The notes below the pieces were generated by a model. It searched no databases. It had not been told where the DNA came from and saw only the letters and a list, made by a program, of their open reading frames with translations. Shown here piece by piece: positions 25,851 through 37,784 of a DNA stretch of 58,223 nucleotides. The translations under genes were made by a program, and so were the position numbers. The stretch spans positions 1 through 58,223 of the forward strand of contig VFJW01000010.1 of NCBI GenBank assembly GCA_009885845.1, given 5' to 3'. Source of the DNA: Geobacter sp. (GTDB lineage Bacteria > Desulfobacterota > Desulfuromonadia > Geobacterales > Pseudopelobacteraceae). The number at the start of each line of letters is the position of its first letter. The first letter of the stretch is position 1.

Positions 25851-26368
25851 GCCGCAAACCCCTTCAAACAGCACAGAATCTCTGTCGCGACATCTTCCAC
25901 GGATTTTCCATCCGTGTCAATTCTAATATCGGCGGCGGCATAAAATTGTTCACGTTCATCCATCAGTGTTTCTGCGCGCTTCACAGCATCCTCACCGGCA
26001 AGCAAAGGCCGGTCACTACATCCCTTCAGACGAGCCATTACCTGCTCAAGCGTCACCTTCAGGTTAACGACAACACCTCTGCGGCGCATCAAACTACGAT
26101 TCGCTGCGGCTATTACCGCCCCACCTCCGGTGGCAACAACACTCCCCTCACCTGCTGACAGAATCTTCTCCAGCTGGGAACTTTCCATATTTCGAAACGA
26201 CTGTTCACCATCGTGGGCAAATATATCGTTAATTGAACATCCAGCGGCAGCAATGATTTCAGTATCCATGTCGACAAACCGACATCCAAGCCGCTCTGCA
26301 ACTATTTTCCCGACAGAGCTTTTACCGCTTCCCATAAAGCCGGTCAAAATAACTACAATCTCAGGCAT
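25847..26368 (-). CDS. aroK: Shikimate kinase
   Basis: Phosphorylates shikimate with ATP. Walker [10 protein letters not shown] lies near residues 10-18. The shikimate-binding [16 protein letters not shown] and ATGGGAV segments and the lid RPLLAG follow. The frame extends to 26467, but the family start [10 protein letters not shown] is the ATG at 26368, overlapping the aroC end by 8 bp. 173 aa. Together with aroB it is a tightly coupled set. Confidence 0.95.
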   Translation of the reverse strand: MPEIVVILTGFMGSGKSSVGKIVAERLGCRFVDMDTEIIAAAGCSINDIFAHDGEQSFRNMESSQLEKILSAGEGSVVATGGGAVIAAANRSLMRRRGVVVNLKVTLEQVMARLKGCSDRPLLAGEDAVKRAETLMDEREQFYAAADIRIDTDGKSVEDVATEILCCLKGFAA

Positions 26369-27521
26369 TGCAAATCTGCTCCAGATATCCGTCCAGATTA
26401 CGCCGAATTTCAACAATCGAATCTCCGCCAAACTTTTCCAGGAGAGCATTGGCAATTTCGATAGCAACTACAGCCTCCGCTACAACGAGAGCCGCAGGAA
26501 CTGCACAGGTGTCTGAACGTTCAACAGTGGCTTCAAACGGCTCATGTGTACGAATATCTACCGAACGGAGAGGCGAGTACAAGGTTGGTATCGGTTTCAT
26601 GGCGGCGCGGACAACAATCGGTTCACCATTTGACATCCCTCCTTCGATACCACCAGCGTTATTACTCGTGCGGCAATAGCCGTTCTGGTAAAAGATTTCA
26701 TCATGCACTCGAGATCCTGGCCTGCGGGCAGCTTCAAAACCGATGCCGACTTCGACACCTTTAATGGCCTGTACGCTCATCAACGCCATTGCAAGACGCG
26801 CATCAAGCTTTCGATCCCACTGCACATAGCTTCCCAAGCCAGGGGGAACACCTGTCACCTGAACCTCAACAACACCACCCAACGTATCGCCACCGGACTG
26901 CGCAGCGTCAACCGCTCGCTTCATTTCAAGTTCAGCCGACGGATCACAGCAGGATGTTTCTGATGCAGCCGCACGTTGCCATAGCGCTTCAATCGGTTCC
27001 GAAGGAGTGGCTGCACGAATACCCCCAAGTTCAACAACAAAACCACCCACCTTGATACCGAACTCAGCCAGAAGCGCTTTTGCGACACCACCAACAGCTA
27101 CCCGAACTGCTGTTTCACGACCACTTGAACGTTCCAGTACATTACGCACGTCTTTGTGGTGATATTTCATGGCGCCGGACAAATCCGCATGACCAGGACG
27201 AGGACGGGTCACTGCGCTGGAATCATCACGGAATTCAGGAAGTGGCGACATCTTCTCGCACCAGTTTTCCCAATCACGATTCGTGACGACCAGAGTCACT
27301 GGAGATCCGATAGTTTCTCCCCAACGGACACCGGAAAGAATCTGAGCCGTATCCTTTTCAATCTTCATCCGTTCTCCGCGCCCATATCCCTGCTGCCGCC
27401 GAGCCAAATCATGATTCAATGTTTCAACAGAAAGGGGCATCCCGGCCGGGAGCCCTTCAATAACAGCACTTAACTGGGGGCCGTGAGACTCTCCGGCCGT
27501 CAGATAACGAAATATACTCAC
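26361..27521 (-). CDS. aroC: Chorismate synthase
   Basis: 386 aa. The FMN-dependent final step, EPSP to chorismate. Signatures: [87 protein letters not shown] and [16 protein letters not shown]. The start is GTG at 27521. Its ribosome site GGAGG is separated from the GTG by seven Us and can pair with an upstream CCTCC, which may limit translation or cause partial termination. It is first in the aroC-aroK-aroB run. Confidence 0.96.
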   Translation of the reverse strand: MSIFRYLTAGESHGPQLSAVIEGLPAGMPLSVETLNHDLARRQQGYGRGERMKIEKDTAQILSGVRWGETIGSPVTLVVTNRDWENWCEKMSPLPEFRDDSSAVTRPRPGHADLSGAMKYHHKDVRNVLERSSGRETAVRVAVGGVAKALLAEFGIKVGGFVVELGGIRAATPSEPIEALWQRAAASETSCCDPSAELEMKRAVDAAQSGGDTLGGVVEVQVTGVPPGLGSYVQWDRKLDARLAMALMSVQAIKGVEVGIGFEAARRPGSRVHDEIFYQNGYCRTSNNAGGIEGGMSNGEPIVVRAAMKPIPTLYSPLRSVDIRTHEPFEATVERSDTCAVPAALVVAEAVVAIEIANALLEKFGGDSIVEIRRNLDGYLEQICNA

Positions 27522-27554
27522 AAAAAAACCTCCGCAGACGATTCAAAGTGGAGG
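27522..27554 (-). promoter_or_regulatory. Hairpin sequestering the aroC ribosome-binding site
   Basis: On the minus strand CCTCC (27554-27550) can pair with the aroC Shine-Dalgarno GGAGG (27533-27529) across a 16-nt loop. U7 (27528-27522) follows and then the GTG start. It could act as a weak terminator or a translational block. The stem is only 5 bp plus a G.U, so the effect may be small. Confidence 0.4.
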
Positions 27555-27663
27555 CAAAATAACATTTCAGAAGGGATTACGGCAAGATAAAAGAGGGCAC
27601 AACAGAGTGTTCGTGAGTTGTTCAACAGGGCGCGATACGGCTCCGCTTTTTGGCACATATAAA

Positions 27664-28101
27664 TCAAAATTTAATGTCAAGTCCTATACCGAGAGATTGC
27701 GGAGGTGATCTGGGATCACCATGTGCCTGTTCGGGCGATACGGTGAGATATTTGTAGTCCAGCTTTAATGTTGAGTTTGTGCCGAGGAGATAATTAAAAC
27801 CAATCTGGGCCGCCATTCCTGTTTTAAGCCTTATAACATCACCCGTCTTCATGTCCGGTTGGTACGTATATGCCAGACCCGTCCCAATATACGGAATGAA
27901 ATCTTTCGCAATTTTAAAGCCGTATTTGGCAGTTACAACTCCAGGCTCCGGGGCTTTAGCATCAGCAGGTGCTGTAGTAAGACTCCCGCTACCCAGTGAA
28001 AATTGGCGATAAAGCTCCTCTGCAGAAATCAATGGCACGCTACATAGCATGCAAACAGCTGTGACAAACAGTACCGCAGATTTTTTTCGAATAAACATCA
28101 T
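27664..28101 (-). CDS. Small outer-membrane beta-barrel-like protein
   Basis: 145 aa with a signal peptide (KKSAVLFVTAVCMLCSVPLISA, cleavage before EE). The mature part shows alternating strand patterns (VVTAKYGFKIAKDFIPYIGTG, GMAAQIGFNYLL, STLKLDYKYLTV) and ends in GIGLDIKF. A terminal Phe is the hallmark of BAM-assembled outer-membrane proteins. It may be a small OmpA/OmpW-like barrel. No function can be given. It lies downstream of the RIO kinase gene on the same strand with a 36-bp gap. Confidence 0.65.
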   Translation of the reverse strand: MMFIRKKSAVLFVTAVCMLCSVPLISAEELYRQFSLGSGSLTTAPADAKAPEPGVVTAKYGFKIAKDFIPYIGTGLAYTYQPDMKTGDVIRLKTGMAAQIGFNYLLGTNSTLKLDYKYLTVSPEQAHGDPRSPPQSLGIGLDIKF

Positions 28102-28137
28102 TTTAATTCAGGCATTATTCAATGTCTCAGGCATTCG

Positions 28138-28986
28138 TCAGGTAAGTTGAGAAGCTCTGGCAAGTGTGCGTTCGTGGAGAATCCGGGCGTAGTCGATCTC
28201 ACGCATAACTCCTTTTACGTCTGCCGGCCGATCACTCTGGACAAAAAGTCCGGTCAGTTCAGTCGCTGGGTTGAGTGCACCGCTCGCGTACAATTTCCAG
28301 ATTTCTCTCCCATAATCTGTTGTGAGCAATTCCGGGGCGAAACGGCCGAAATAGGCGGTTATGTTTTCAACGTCACGTTCAAGCATACTGCGCGCATTGT
28401 TATTTCCGGCAGCATTAACCGCCTGGGGCAGATCAATGACAACCATGCCATCGCGGTCGACCAGAACATTATATTCAGACAGGTCACCATGAATAAAACC
28501 GGCACAAAGCATGAGGACAACCGTTCGAATCAACTCGCGATGTAATTCCCGAGCCTTTGTCGCCGTTAACCGGATGTCATTAAGCCGGGGAGCAGGATTC
28601 CCGTCTGCATCAACTACCAGCTCCATAAGCAGAATTCCGGCAGTATACTCAAACACCTGCGGAACCCTTACACCTGCCTCTGCAAGCGTTTTCAATACAT
28701 CTACTTCAGTATTCTTCCAGGCGTCTTCAGTTTCCCTGCGTCCGTATCTGGTGTTTTTTTGCATAGCACGAGCCTGACGACTGTTACGCCCCTTACGCCC
28801 TTCCTGATACTGAGCCATCTGACTGAAACTACGCGTGCGGATGTCCTTATATACCTTGGCACAGCAAAGCTCACCCTTTGACTGCACAACATACACGTCA
28901 GCTTCTTTGCCGCTCATCAGTCGCGACACAACCTCATCAACCTGTCCGTTTAATATAAGTATTTCAAAACATTCCGGAGATTTCAT
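28138..28986 (-). CDS. RIO-family serine kinase
   Basis: 282 aa. RIO-kinase elements visible: an ATP-binding region LMSGKEADVYVVQSKGELCCAKVYKD with the Ala-Lys pair, a catalytic loop FIHGDLSEYNVLVD and a metal-binding strand MVVIDLPQAV. Flexible-loop-like residues (RSFSQMAQYQEGRKGRNSRQARAM) resemble RIO1 proteins, which act in ribosome maturation in archaea and eukaryotes. The role of bacterial members is not established. ATG at 28986. Confidence 0.85.
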   Translation of the reverse strand: MKSPECFEILILNGQVDEVVSRLMSGKEADVYVVQSKGELCCAKVYKDIRTRSFSQMAQYQEGRKGRNSRQARAMQKNTRYGRRETEDAWKNTEVDVLKTLAEAGVRVPQVFEYTAGILLMELVVDADGNPAPRLNDIRLTATKARELHRELIRTVVLMLCAGFIHGDLSEYNVLVDRDGMVVIDLPQAVNAAGNNNARSMLERDVENITAYFGRFAPELLTTDYGREIWKLYASGALNPATELTGLFVQSDRPADVKGVMREIDYARILHERTLARASQLT

Positions 28987-29153
28987 GATTGGAATTGTGA
29001 AACAGCAATTTTCTCAAATTGACGCATAACGAAATCCTCTATATTGACTCTTTAACATACCTGTCGTTATCTGCTCTTATTTCTACACATTATCATTACT
29101 TTATTGATTACAGCAAGAGCGTTGAATACTATACAGGTGACGACCTACTATAT

Positions 29154-29184
29154 AAAAAGAGCCCGATGCCTATGCACCGGGCCC
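29154..29184 (-). terminator. Terminator of the kor operon
   Basis: On the minus strand GGGCCCGGTGC (29184-29174) pairs with GCATCGGGCTC (29169-29159) over 11 bp, two of them G.U, across a 4-nt loop. Five Us follow. It lies 30 bp after the korC stop and closes the operon. Confidence 0.85.
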
Positions 29185-29213
29185 TCCGTACTACAGAATG
29201 TAACGTATCGATT

Positions 29214-29759
29214 CTATGCGCTGGCTGCGAGAGCCTTTTCATACCCGATGCTGAATGCTTTTCTGTTTAACTCAATAAACGCTTCTGGAACACTTGAAAG
29301 AACTGCTTTCTCGGCATTTTCGCGAGTTACCTGCCCAGTCAACGCAACCATTGCTCCAAGAGCAACAATATTGGCAACAATTTCCCGACCGACATCATTC
29401 TTTGCTGTGTTGATGATAGGAAACGCCACTGTTTTAAAGTTTCCAGCTGGAATAGAAGTTACCATATCGGAGTCAATCAATAGTACGCCACCATCTTTAA
29501 GATCGTGAGAATACTTATCAGCGGCCTCCTGAGTCATGGCAAGCAATGCATCACATTGGGTAACCTTAGGATAATCAATCGGACCGTCCGAAATGATTAC
29601 TTCTGATTTTGATGAGCCACCACGTGCTTCCGGTCCGTAGCTTTGCGACTGAACGGCCTGCTTCCCTTCATAAATCGAAGCAGCTTTGGCCATAATAATT
29701 CCGGCGGTGATCAGACCCTGCCCACCTGAACCGGAAAACCTGAGTTCATATCTTGACAT
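29214..29759 (-). CDS. korC: 2-oxoacid:ferredoxin oxidoreductase, gamma subunit
   Basis: 181 aa from ATG 29759 (AAGGAG upstream); the frame is open to 29813 without a site. The gamma-domain motif YELRFSGSGGQGLITAGIIMAKAA and QSYGPEARGGSSKSEV are characteristic. It forms part of the four-subunit enzyme that interconverts 2-oxoglutarate and succinyl-CoA with ferredoxin. Last gene of korDABC. Confidence 0.93.
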   Translation of the reverse strand: MSRYELRFSGSGGQGLITAGIIMAKAASIYEGKQAVQSQSYGPEARGGSSKSEVIISDGPIDYPKVTQCDALLAMTQEAADKYSHDLKDGGVLLIDSDMVTSIPAGNFKTVAFPIINTAKNDVGREIVANIVALGAMVALTGQVTRENAEKAVLSSVPEAFIELNRKAFSIGYEKALAASA

Positions 29760-29787
29760 GAATATATCGCTCCTTTTCCTGTAATTA

Positions 29788-30606
29788 TTACTTGGCTGCT
29801 TTGGCACGCTCAATAACTTTTGCGTACTCTTCGATGTACTCCGGTTTTACCTCTTTGTAGAGAACACCGGTTAAAACTTTACCCTGCAGCTGTTCAGCGG
29901 TCATTTTCTCGGCAGCCTTAACCGGCACAGCGACTTCTTTCAGACGGTTCATCATTTCGATGACCGACTTGTACTTATTACGTCGGCCGTAAGTTGTCGG
30001 GCAGTCATCAAGAATTTCAACTACCGAGAACCCTTTATGCTGAATCGCTTCTACAATCAGTTTATCAATCTGGTTGGCATGAAATGCAGTTCCACGGGCA
30101 ACAAACGTTGCGCCGGCGCCAATTGCCAGTTTGGCAATATCAAAGCCGGGATCAGGGTTGCCGTATGGCGTGGTGGACGCCTTGTGGCCGGTAGGCGTAC
30201 ATGGCGAGAACTGTCCTCCTGTCATGCCGTAGATATAGTTGTTCATGATGATGTAGGTCATATCAATATTACGACGGCAAGCATGAATGAAGTGGTTACC
30301 ACCGATTGCAGTGCCATCGCCATCTCCGCCAACCAGAATAACATTCATTTCCGGCCTTGCCATTTTAACGCCGGTTGCAAAGGCAGCGGCACGGCCATGG
30401 GCTGTATGCAGTGTGCAGCAGTCGATATACCCGGGAAGACGAGAGGCACAACCGATACCGGAGACGACTGCGGTCTCTTCTTTTTTAAGTTGTAGTGTTT
30501 CCATCGCACGAATAAGACCCTTCATGACGATGCCGTGTCCGCAACCGGGGCACCAGATGTGAGGAAGCTTTCCGGGGCGAATCCATTTATCATAATCAAA
30601 TGCCAT
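29788..30606 (-). CDS. korB: 2-oxoacid:ferredoxin oxidoreductase, beta subunit
   Basis: 272 aa from ATG 30606; GGAGG lies inside the end of korA. Thiamine-diphosphate and Fe-S binding subunit: HIWCPGCGHGIVMKGL, SGIGCASRLPGY, HTAHGRAAAFATGVKMARP and the GGDGDGTAIGGNHFIHACRRN TPP-binding region followed by NNYIYGMTGGQ. The specificity call to 2-oxoglutarate rests on the neighbours icd and mdh. Confidence 0.94.
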   Translation of the reverse strand: MAFDYDKWIRPGKLPHIWCPGCGHGIVMKGLIRAMETLQLKKEETAVVSGIGCASRLPGYIDCCTLHTAHGRAAAFATGVKMARPEMNVILVGGDGDGTAIGGNHFIHACRRNIDMTYIIMNNYIYGMTGGQFSPCTPTGHKASTTPYGNPDPGFDIAKLAIGAGATFVARGTAFHANQIDKLIVEAIQHKGFSVVEILDDCPTTYGRRNKYKSVIEMMNRLKEVAVPVKAAEKMTAEQLQGKVLTGVLYKEVKPEYIEEYAKVIERAKAAK

Positions 30607-30607
30607 G

Positions 30608-31741
30608 TTATTTAACCTCCTTAATCTTAGCAAGAATCTGATCCGGATTGATCGGTTCTCCGTCAACACGGAAAATCCCGAGGACCGGAACCTTGCCTTG
30701 CGCACAACGCTCAAGTTCAAGTGAACACATCCCCAGATTCATTTCAGGTATTACGATGCCCTTGACCTTACCGGCCAACGCCTTGATCTGCTTGTCAGGA
30801 AAAGGCCAGAATGTCTTGATACGGAACATGCCGGCTTTAATACCCTGTTCACGGGCAACGTTAACCGCATAGCGTGCCGAACGTGAGGTGGAACCGTACG
30901 CTACGACAACTACGTCTGCATCTTCCAGCATATACTCTTCAAACGTAACAATATCGTCGACGTTCGCATCAACCTTGCGAACCTGACGTTCTTCCTCAGC
31001 CTGAACGATCTGGGCTTTAGTGGTTGGAAAACCGTCCTGCATCTTGTTAAGTCCTGTGACATGGAACTTGTAACCGGAACCAAAAGCGGCCAACGGTGGT
31101 ACATCCCCAAAGCTGGTGTCATAGGGTTTGTACTGTTCAGGCGGGACGGTTGGTGATTTACGCGGAGTTACTGCAATCTCACCCGGTTCCGGAAAGACGA
31201 TGCGCTCACGCATATGAGCAACGATCTCGTCCGGCATAACCATAACTGGAGTACGATATTTTTCAGACAGGTTAAAGGCACGAATTACCTCTTCGTAGGT
31301 TTCCTGAACAGAGGCTGGGACGAGACAGATCGCAGGATGATCACCATGTGTTCCCCATTTTGCGCACATGACGTCCGACTGAGAAGGACCAGTAGGCATG
31401 CCGGTTGAAGGACCGCCACGCATAACGTTATACACAACACAGGGTATTTCGGCGATGCAGCCGTAACCAATCAGTTCCTGCTTAAGCGACAACCCGGGAC
31501 CAGATGTGGAAGTAAGTACCTTGGCACCTGCCAGTGATGCACCAAGAATGGCCGCCATAGCACCAATCTCGTCTTCCATCTGAATAAATTTACCGCCAAC
31601 TTTTGGCAGTTCAATTGACATTACCTCGGCAACTTCGGTCGAGGGGGTGATAGGGTATCCACCGAAGAAATCGCACCCGGCGTATAATGCACCATGTGCG
31701 GCGGCTTCATTACCCTGAAGAAACGCTACTTTTTTGGACAC
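30608..31741 (-). CDS. korA: 2-oxoacid:ferredoxin oxidoreductase, alpha subunit
   Basis: 377 aa starting at GTG 31741 with AGGAGG upstream. Motifs: LQGNEAAAHGALYAGCDFFGGYPITPSTE, EDEIGAMAAILGASLAGAKVLTSTSGPGLSL and VYNVMRGGPSTGMPTGPSQSD, which bind substrate and the TPP pyrimidine. Its stop is 1 bp from the korB start. In Geobacter-type metabolism this enzyme works in the oxidative TCA cycle for acetate oxidation and can run in reverse. Confidence 0.95.
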   Translation of the reverse strand: MSKKVAFLQGNEAAAHGALYAGCDFFGGYPITPSTEVAEVMSIELPKVGGKFIQMEDEIGAMAAILGASLAGAKVLTSTSGPGLSLKQELIGYGCIAEIPCVVYNVMRGGPSTGMPTGPSQSDVMCAKWGTHGDHPAICLVPASVQETYEEVIRAFNLSEKYRTPVMVMPDEIVAHMRERIVFPEPGEIAVTPRKSPTVPPEQYKPYDTSFGDVPPLAAFGSGYKFHVTGLNKMQDGFPTTKAQIVQAEEERQVRKVDANVDDIVTFEEYMLEDADVVVVAYGSTSRSARYAVNVAREQGIKAGMFRIKTFWPFPDKQIKALAGKVKGIVIPEMNLGMCSLELERCAQGKVPVLGIFRVDGEPINPDQILAKIKEVK

Positions 31742-31762
31742 TGTTCATTTCCTCCTGTAAAT

Positions 31763-31960
31763 TTATTCGGTTATGACTTTAATAGCGAAGTCAGGACAAC
31801 GCAATTCGCACTGCATGCATTTGATGCAGGCTTCAAGATTTTTGACAGAGACATAAAAACCCTTCATTTCAAGTACATCTTTAGGGCAGAATTCAACACA
31901 TATATGACACCCCTTGCAGTACTTCTCGATAATCTCAATTTTTGGCAATGTTTTTTCCAT
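31763..31960 (-). CDS. korD: 2x[4Fe-4S] ferredoxin subunit of the kor complex
   Basis: 65 aa with two full cluster-binding motifs, CKGCHICVEFCP and CIKCMQCELRCP. It delivers electrons from the oxidoreductase. Placed 21 bp before korA. The family is the delta subunit of 2-oxoacid:ferredoxin oxidoreductases. Confidence 0.93.
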   Translation of the reverse strand: MEKTLPKIEIIEKYCKGCHICVEFCPKDVLEMKGFYVSVKNLEACIKCMQCELRCPDFAIKVITE

Positions 31961-32016
31961 CTTAGAAAGACTCCTTTATTCCGTATTAAAAGGTGGTAAA
32001 TTCAGGGTTCAAATGT

Positions 32017-32054
32017 GGCGAAAGAAGGGCGCACACTCCAACCCTTCTTTCGCC
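32017..32054 (-). other. Intercistronic 13-bp hairpin between mdh and korD
   Basis: GGCGAAAGAAGGG (32017-32029) pairs perfectly with 32042-32054 around a 12-nt loop. It lies 26 bp after the mdh stop. No U-run follows, so it looks like an mRNA-stability or partial-termination element that sets mdh against kor expression. Confidence 0.7.
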
Positions 32055-32080
32055 GACATCCAGGCACCTGGAATTAAACA

Positions 32081-33061
<981 letters not shown>

Positions 33062-33106
33062 TTAAGGCTGAAGCTGTAACTCCGGCCCCTGCTAATTGCA
33101 ACGTAA

Positions 33107-34519
33107 CTACATATTCTCGATCAGAGCATCGGCAAAACCAGAACAGGAAAGTAACGTTGCTCCCTGCATCATCCGTTCAAAATCATAGGTAACCCGTTTT
33201 TGACCGATCGTTCTGTTGAGCGTTTTTACAATAAGATCCGCAGCGTCCTGCCACCCGAGATATTCAAACATCATCACACCTGAAAGGATAACCGACCCCG
33301 GGTTGACTTTATCAAGATTTGCATATTTAGGGGCAGTGCCATGGGTTGCTTCAAAAATTGCGTGGCCGGTTACATAATTGATATTCGCACCGGGTGCGAT
33401 ACCAATACCGCCAACCTGTGCAGCCAAGGCATCTGAGAGGAAATCACCCTCAAGATTCATGGTGGCGACAACATCAAACTCCTTGGCTCTGGTCAAAACC
33501 TGCTGAAGAGTAATATCAAAGATCGCATCCTTAATCATCAGCAATTTTTTCAGTTGGCCGTTACCATGAGTAGGGAGCAAGGTTAGTGCCGCTTCCACTT
33601 CACTTCTGATATCATCCTGCTGCTGCGGCGACATCATATCATAGCCGGGATCAATCATCCTTGCATTTTCTTTAACTGAAAGAACAGGATTTCGATCCTG
33701 GTTATTGATGATCCATGACTCCCGCTCTGTAACAACCCGCGACCGGAATTCGGAAGTAGCTAATGCGTATCCCCAGTCTTTGAAAGCTCCCTCAGTGAAC
33801 TTCATGATATTGCCCTTGTGGACAATCGTCACTGTTTTTCGCTTGTGGTCGAGTGCATACTGTATGGCGGCACGAATCAGACGCTGGGAGCCATCTCGAG
33901 AGATCGGCTTGATTCCAATTGAAGAACTCTCCGGAAAACGAATTTTATTAACACCCATTTCAGAGATCAGAAAGCGAACAACTTTTTCACAATCAGCAGT
34001 ACCGGTCATCCATTCAATACCGGCATAAATATCTTCACAGTTCTCACGAAAGATCACTACATCAACATCTTCCGGTTTTTTTACTGGGGTAGGAACTCCT
34101 TGAAAATAACGAATCGGCCGGAGACACGTATACAGGTCAAGTAACTGACGAAGTGCAACATTGAGGGAACGGAACCCTCCGCCGACAGGAGTTGTTAACG
34201 GCCCTTTTATACCAACCAGAAAATCCCTGAATGCTTCAACAGTCTCATCAGGCAACCAGGCTTTATCGCCCATCTTTTCACGGAAAAGATTGAACGGCTT
34301 TTCACCGGCGTAAACCTCCATCCAGCTTATCTTCTTTTTACCTTCATACGCTTTCTCAACGGCAGCATTAAAGACGCGTACCGAGGCCTTCCAGATATCA
34401 ACCCCGGTACCGTCGCCCTCAATAAATGGAATAATCGGGTTGTCCGGCACTACCAACTTCCCGTTACTCCCCATACTGATTTTTTCCCCGAGAGGAACTG
34501 TTACGTACGAGTAAGACAA
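33107..34519 (-). CDS. icd: Isocitrate dehydrogenase, NADP-type, homodimeric
   Basis: 470 aa, E. coli Icd-like. [11 protein letters not shown] near residue 35, [13 protein letters not shown] (Ser118 matches the AceK-phosphorylated serine of E. coli), [34 protein letters not shown] and [15 protein letters not shown] at 34519 is the likely start because the N-terminal VTVPLGEKI aligns with the E. coli N-terminus; an ATG at 34474 would cut it. Residues about 270-325 are an extra segment absent from the 416-aa E. coli enzyme. Preceded by a second, unrelated IDH. Confidence 0.94.
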   Translation of the reverse strand: MSYSYVTVPLGEKISMGSNGKLVVPDNPIIPFIEGDGTGVDIWKASVRVFNAAVEKAYEGKKKISWMEVYAGEKPFNLFREKMGDKAWLPDETVEAFRDFLVGIKGPLTTPVGGGFRSLNVALRQLLDLYTCLRPIRYFQGVPTPVKKPEDVDVVIFRENCEDIYAGIEWMTGTADCEKVVRFLISEMGVNKIRFPESSSIGIKPISRDGSQRLIRAAIQYALDHKRKTVTIVHKGNIMKFTEGAFKDWGYALATSEFRSRVVTERESWIINNQDRNPVLSVKENARMIDPGYDMMSPQQQDDIRSEVEAALTLLPTHGNGQLKKLLMIKDAIFDITLQQVLTRAKEFDVVATMNLEGDFLSDALAAQVGGIGIAPGANINYVTGHAIFEATHGTAPKYANLDKVNPGSVILSGVMMFEYLGWQDAADLIVKTLNRTIGQKRVTYDFERMMQGATLLSCSGFADALIENM

Positions 34520-34575
34520 TCCATACTCACTTTCGCGGGTAAGTCGTTATAAAAAGAACGGCAGAGTACTTTATA

Positions 34576-36849
<2,274 letters not shown>

Positions 36850-36994
36850 TTACCGGAATCTGTAACCGGACATCTGCAACTGTTGTTTTTTCATGATATC
36901 AATTCATTTAATTGTAAATCCGGGCAACAACATGCAGGGCTTTTTTGATAAGACTATATGTTGCAATGAAACTTTACAGTCACGGTAAAAATTC

Positions 36995-37028
36995 TGTATA
37001 CAGTATACAAAACACGATTCACTGTCAA
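36995..37028 (-). promoter_or_regulatory. Predicted promoter and 15-nt operator-like palindrome upstream of monomeric IDH
   Basis: TGTATACAGTATACA (36995-37009) is a perfect palindrome around a central base. On the minus strand a consensus TTGACA (37028-37023) precedes TATACT (37007-37002, 15-bp spacer) or TACTGT (17-bp spacer), both inside the palindrome. A bound regulator would block RNA polymerase. The leader to the IDH ATG would be about 190 nt; the rest of this 279-bp gap shows no gene. Confidence 0.6.
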
Positions 37029-37080
37029 GAAAAAATCGGTTTAAGTCAACTGGTTATGTATGAGAAATCAGAAGGAACAA

Positions 37081-37782
37081 TTAATTTTTCTTATTTGAAT
37101 ATTTACGCGCCTCAACGGCTTCATCACGGCTGAAATTTCGCGGAATGACAAAGACCTGACCGGGCCAGAGTCGCTTGGGATCACGAATTTGATCACGATT
37201 GGCGCGATAAATGAGCGGCCATAACGTTGAGTCGTTATAAATTTCTGTCCGCGCGGAAATCTGCGGTAGCGTTTCGCCGCGGCGAACCGTATAAGACGAC
37301 GGCAGAGCTGGCTGGGATTCTTTGGATTTTTTCTGGACAGATTGGACAGACTGCAGAGTTTCAGAGGATTTGGCCAACTGCTGCGATCTTAAACGTATTT
37401 CAGCTTCTGCAGCTGCACGCATTAATTGTTCTTCTTTTGCTTTTGCCGCGAGTTCATCTATGCGCAGCTGCTTCTCGGCAGCAAGTCGTTTTTTTGCACT
37501 GTGAAGTTCTGACTGCAGCATTTCCGCTTTTTGAAATGCCCGTTGATAATACGCATCAGCACCGGGATCATCTTCACGAACGTGATAGAGCTTTTCGCCA
37601 AGTCCGAACGTTTCCAACATACTCCGGTACTCTTGTGGAAACAATAACGGAGCTTCCCGGCGGGCAAGATCTGCAATCAGGGGAGCTGCTTTGCTTCGCC
37701 AGGTAGAAGTCGGCGTTGAACAACCCGCCAGGGCAGCACTAAATAACAGTATGAAAACTGCCTGGCGGTACATTCCGGGCAT
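37081..37782 (-). CDS. LysM-domain lipoprotein
   Basis: 233 aa with a lipoprotein signal peptide: hydrophobic stretch and lipobox LAGC (Cys near residue 21). A long charged helical, probably coiled-coil region spans about residues 80-150 (AEMLQSELHSAKKRLAAEKQ). A C-terminal LysM domain follows (YTVRRGETLPQISARTEIYND through WPGQVFVIP), expected to bind peptidoglycan. It starts 2 bp after aspS. A role at the cell envelope is inferred. Confidence 0.87.
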   Translation of the reverse strand: MPGMYRQAVFILLFSAALAGCSTPTSTWRSKAAPLIADLARREAPLLFPQEYRSMLETFGLGEKLYHVREDDPGADAYYQRAFQKAEMLQSELHSAKKRLAAEKQLRIDELAAKAKEEQLMRAAAEAEIRLRSQQLAKSSETLQSVQSVQKKSKESQPALPSSYTVRRGETLPQISARTEIYNDSTLWPLIYRANRDQIRDPKRLWPGQVFVIPRNFSRDEAVEARKYSNKKN

Positions 37783-37784
37783 GA

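Noticed and set aside
29019-29508. Plus-strand ORFs of 83 and 134 aa upstream of and across korC
   Set aside because: Antisense or intergenic; no start site or domain, and they cover the kor terminator.
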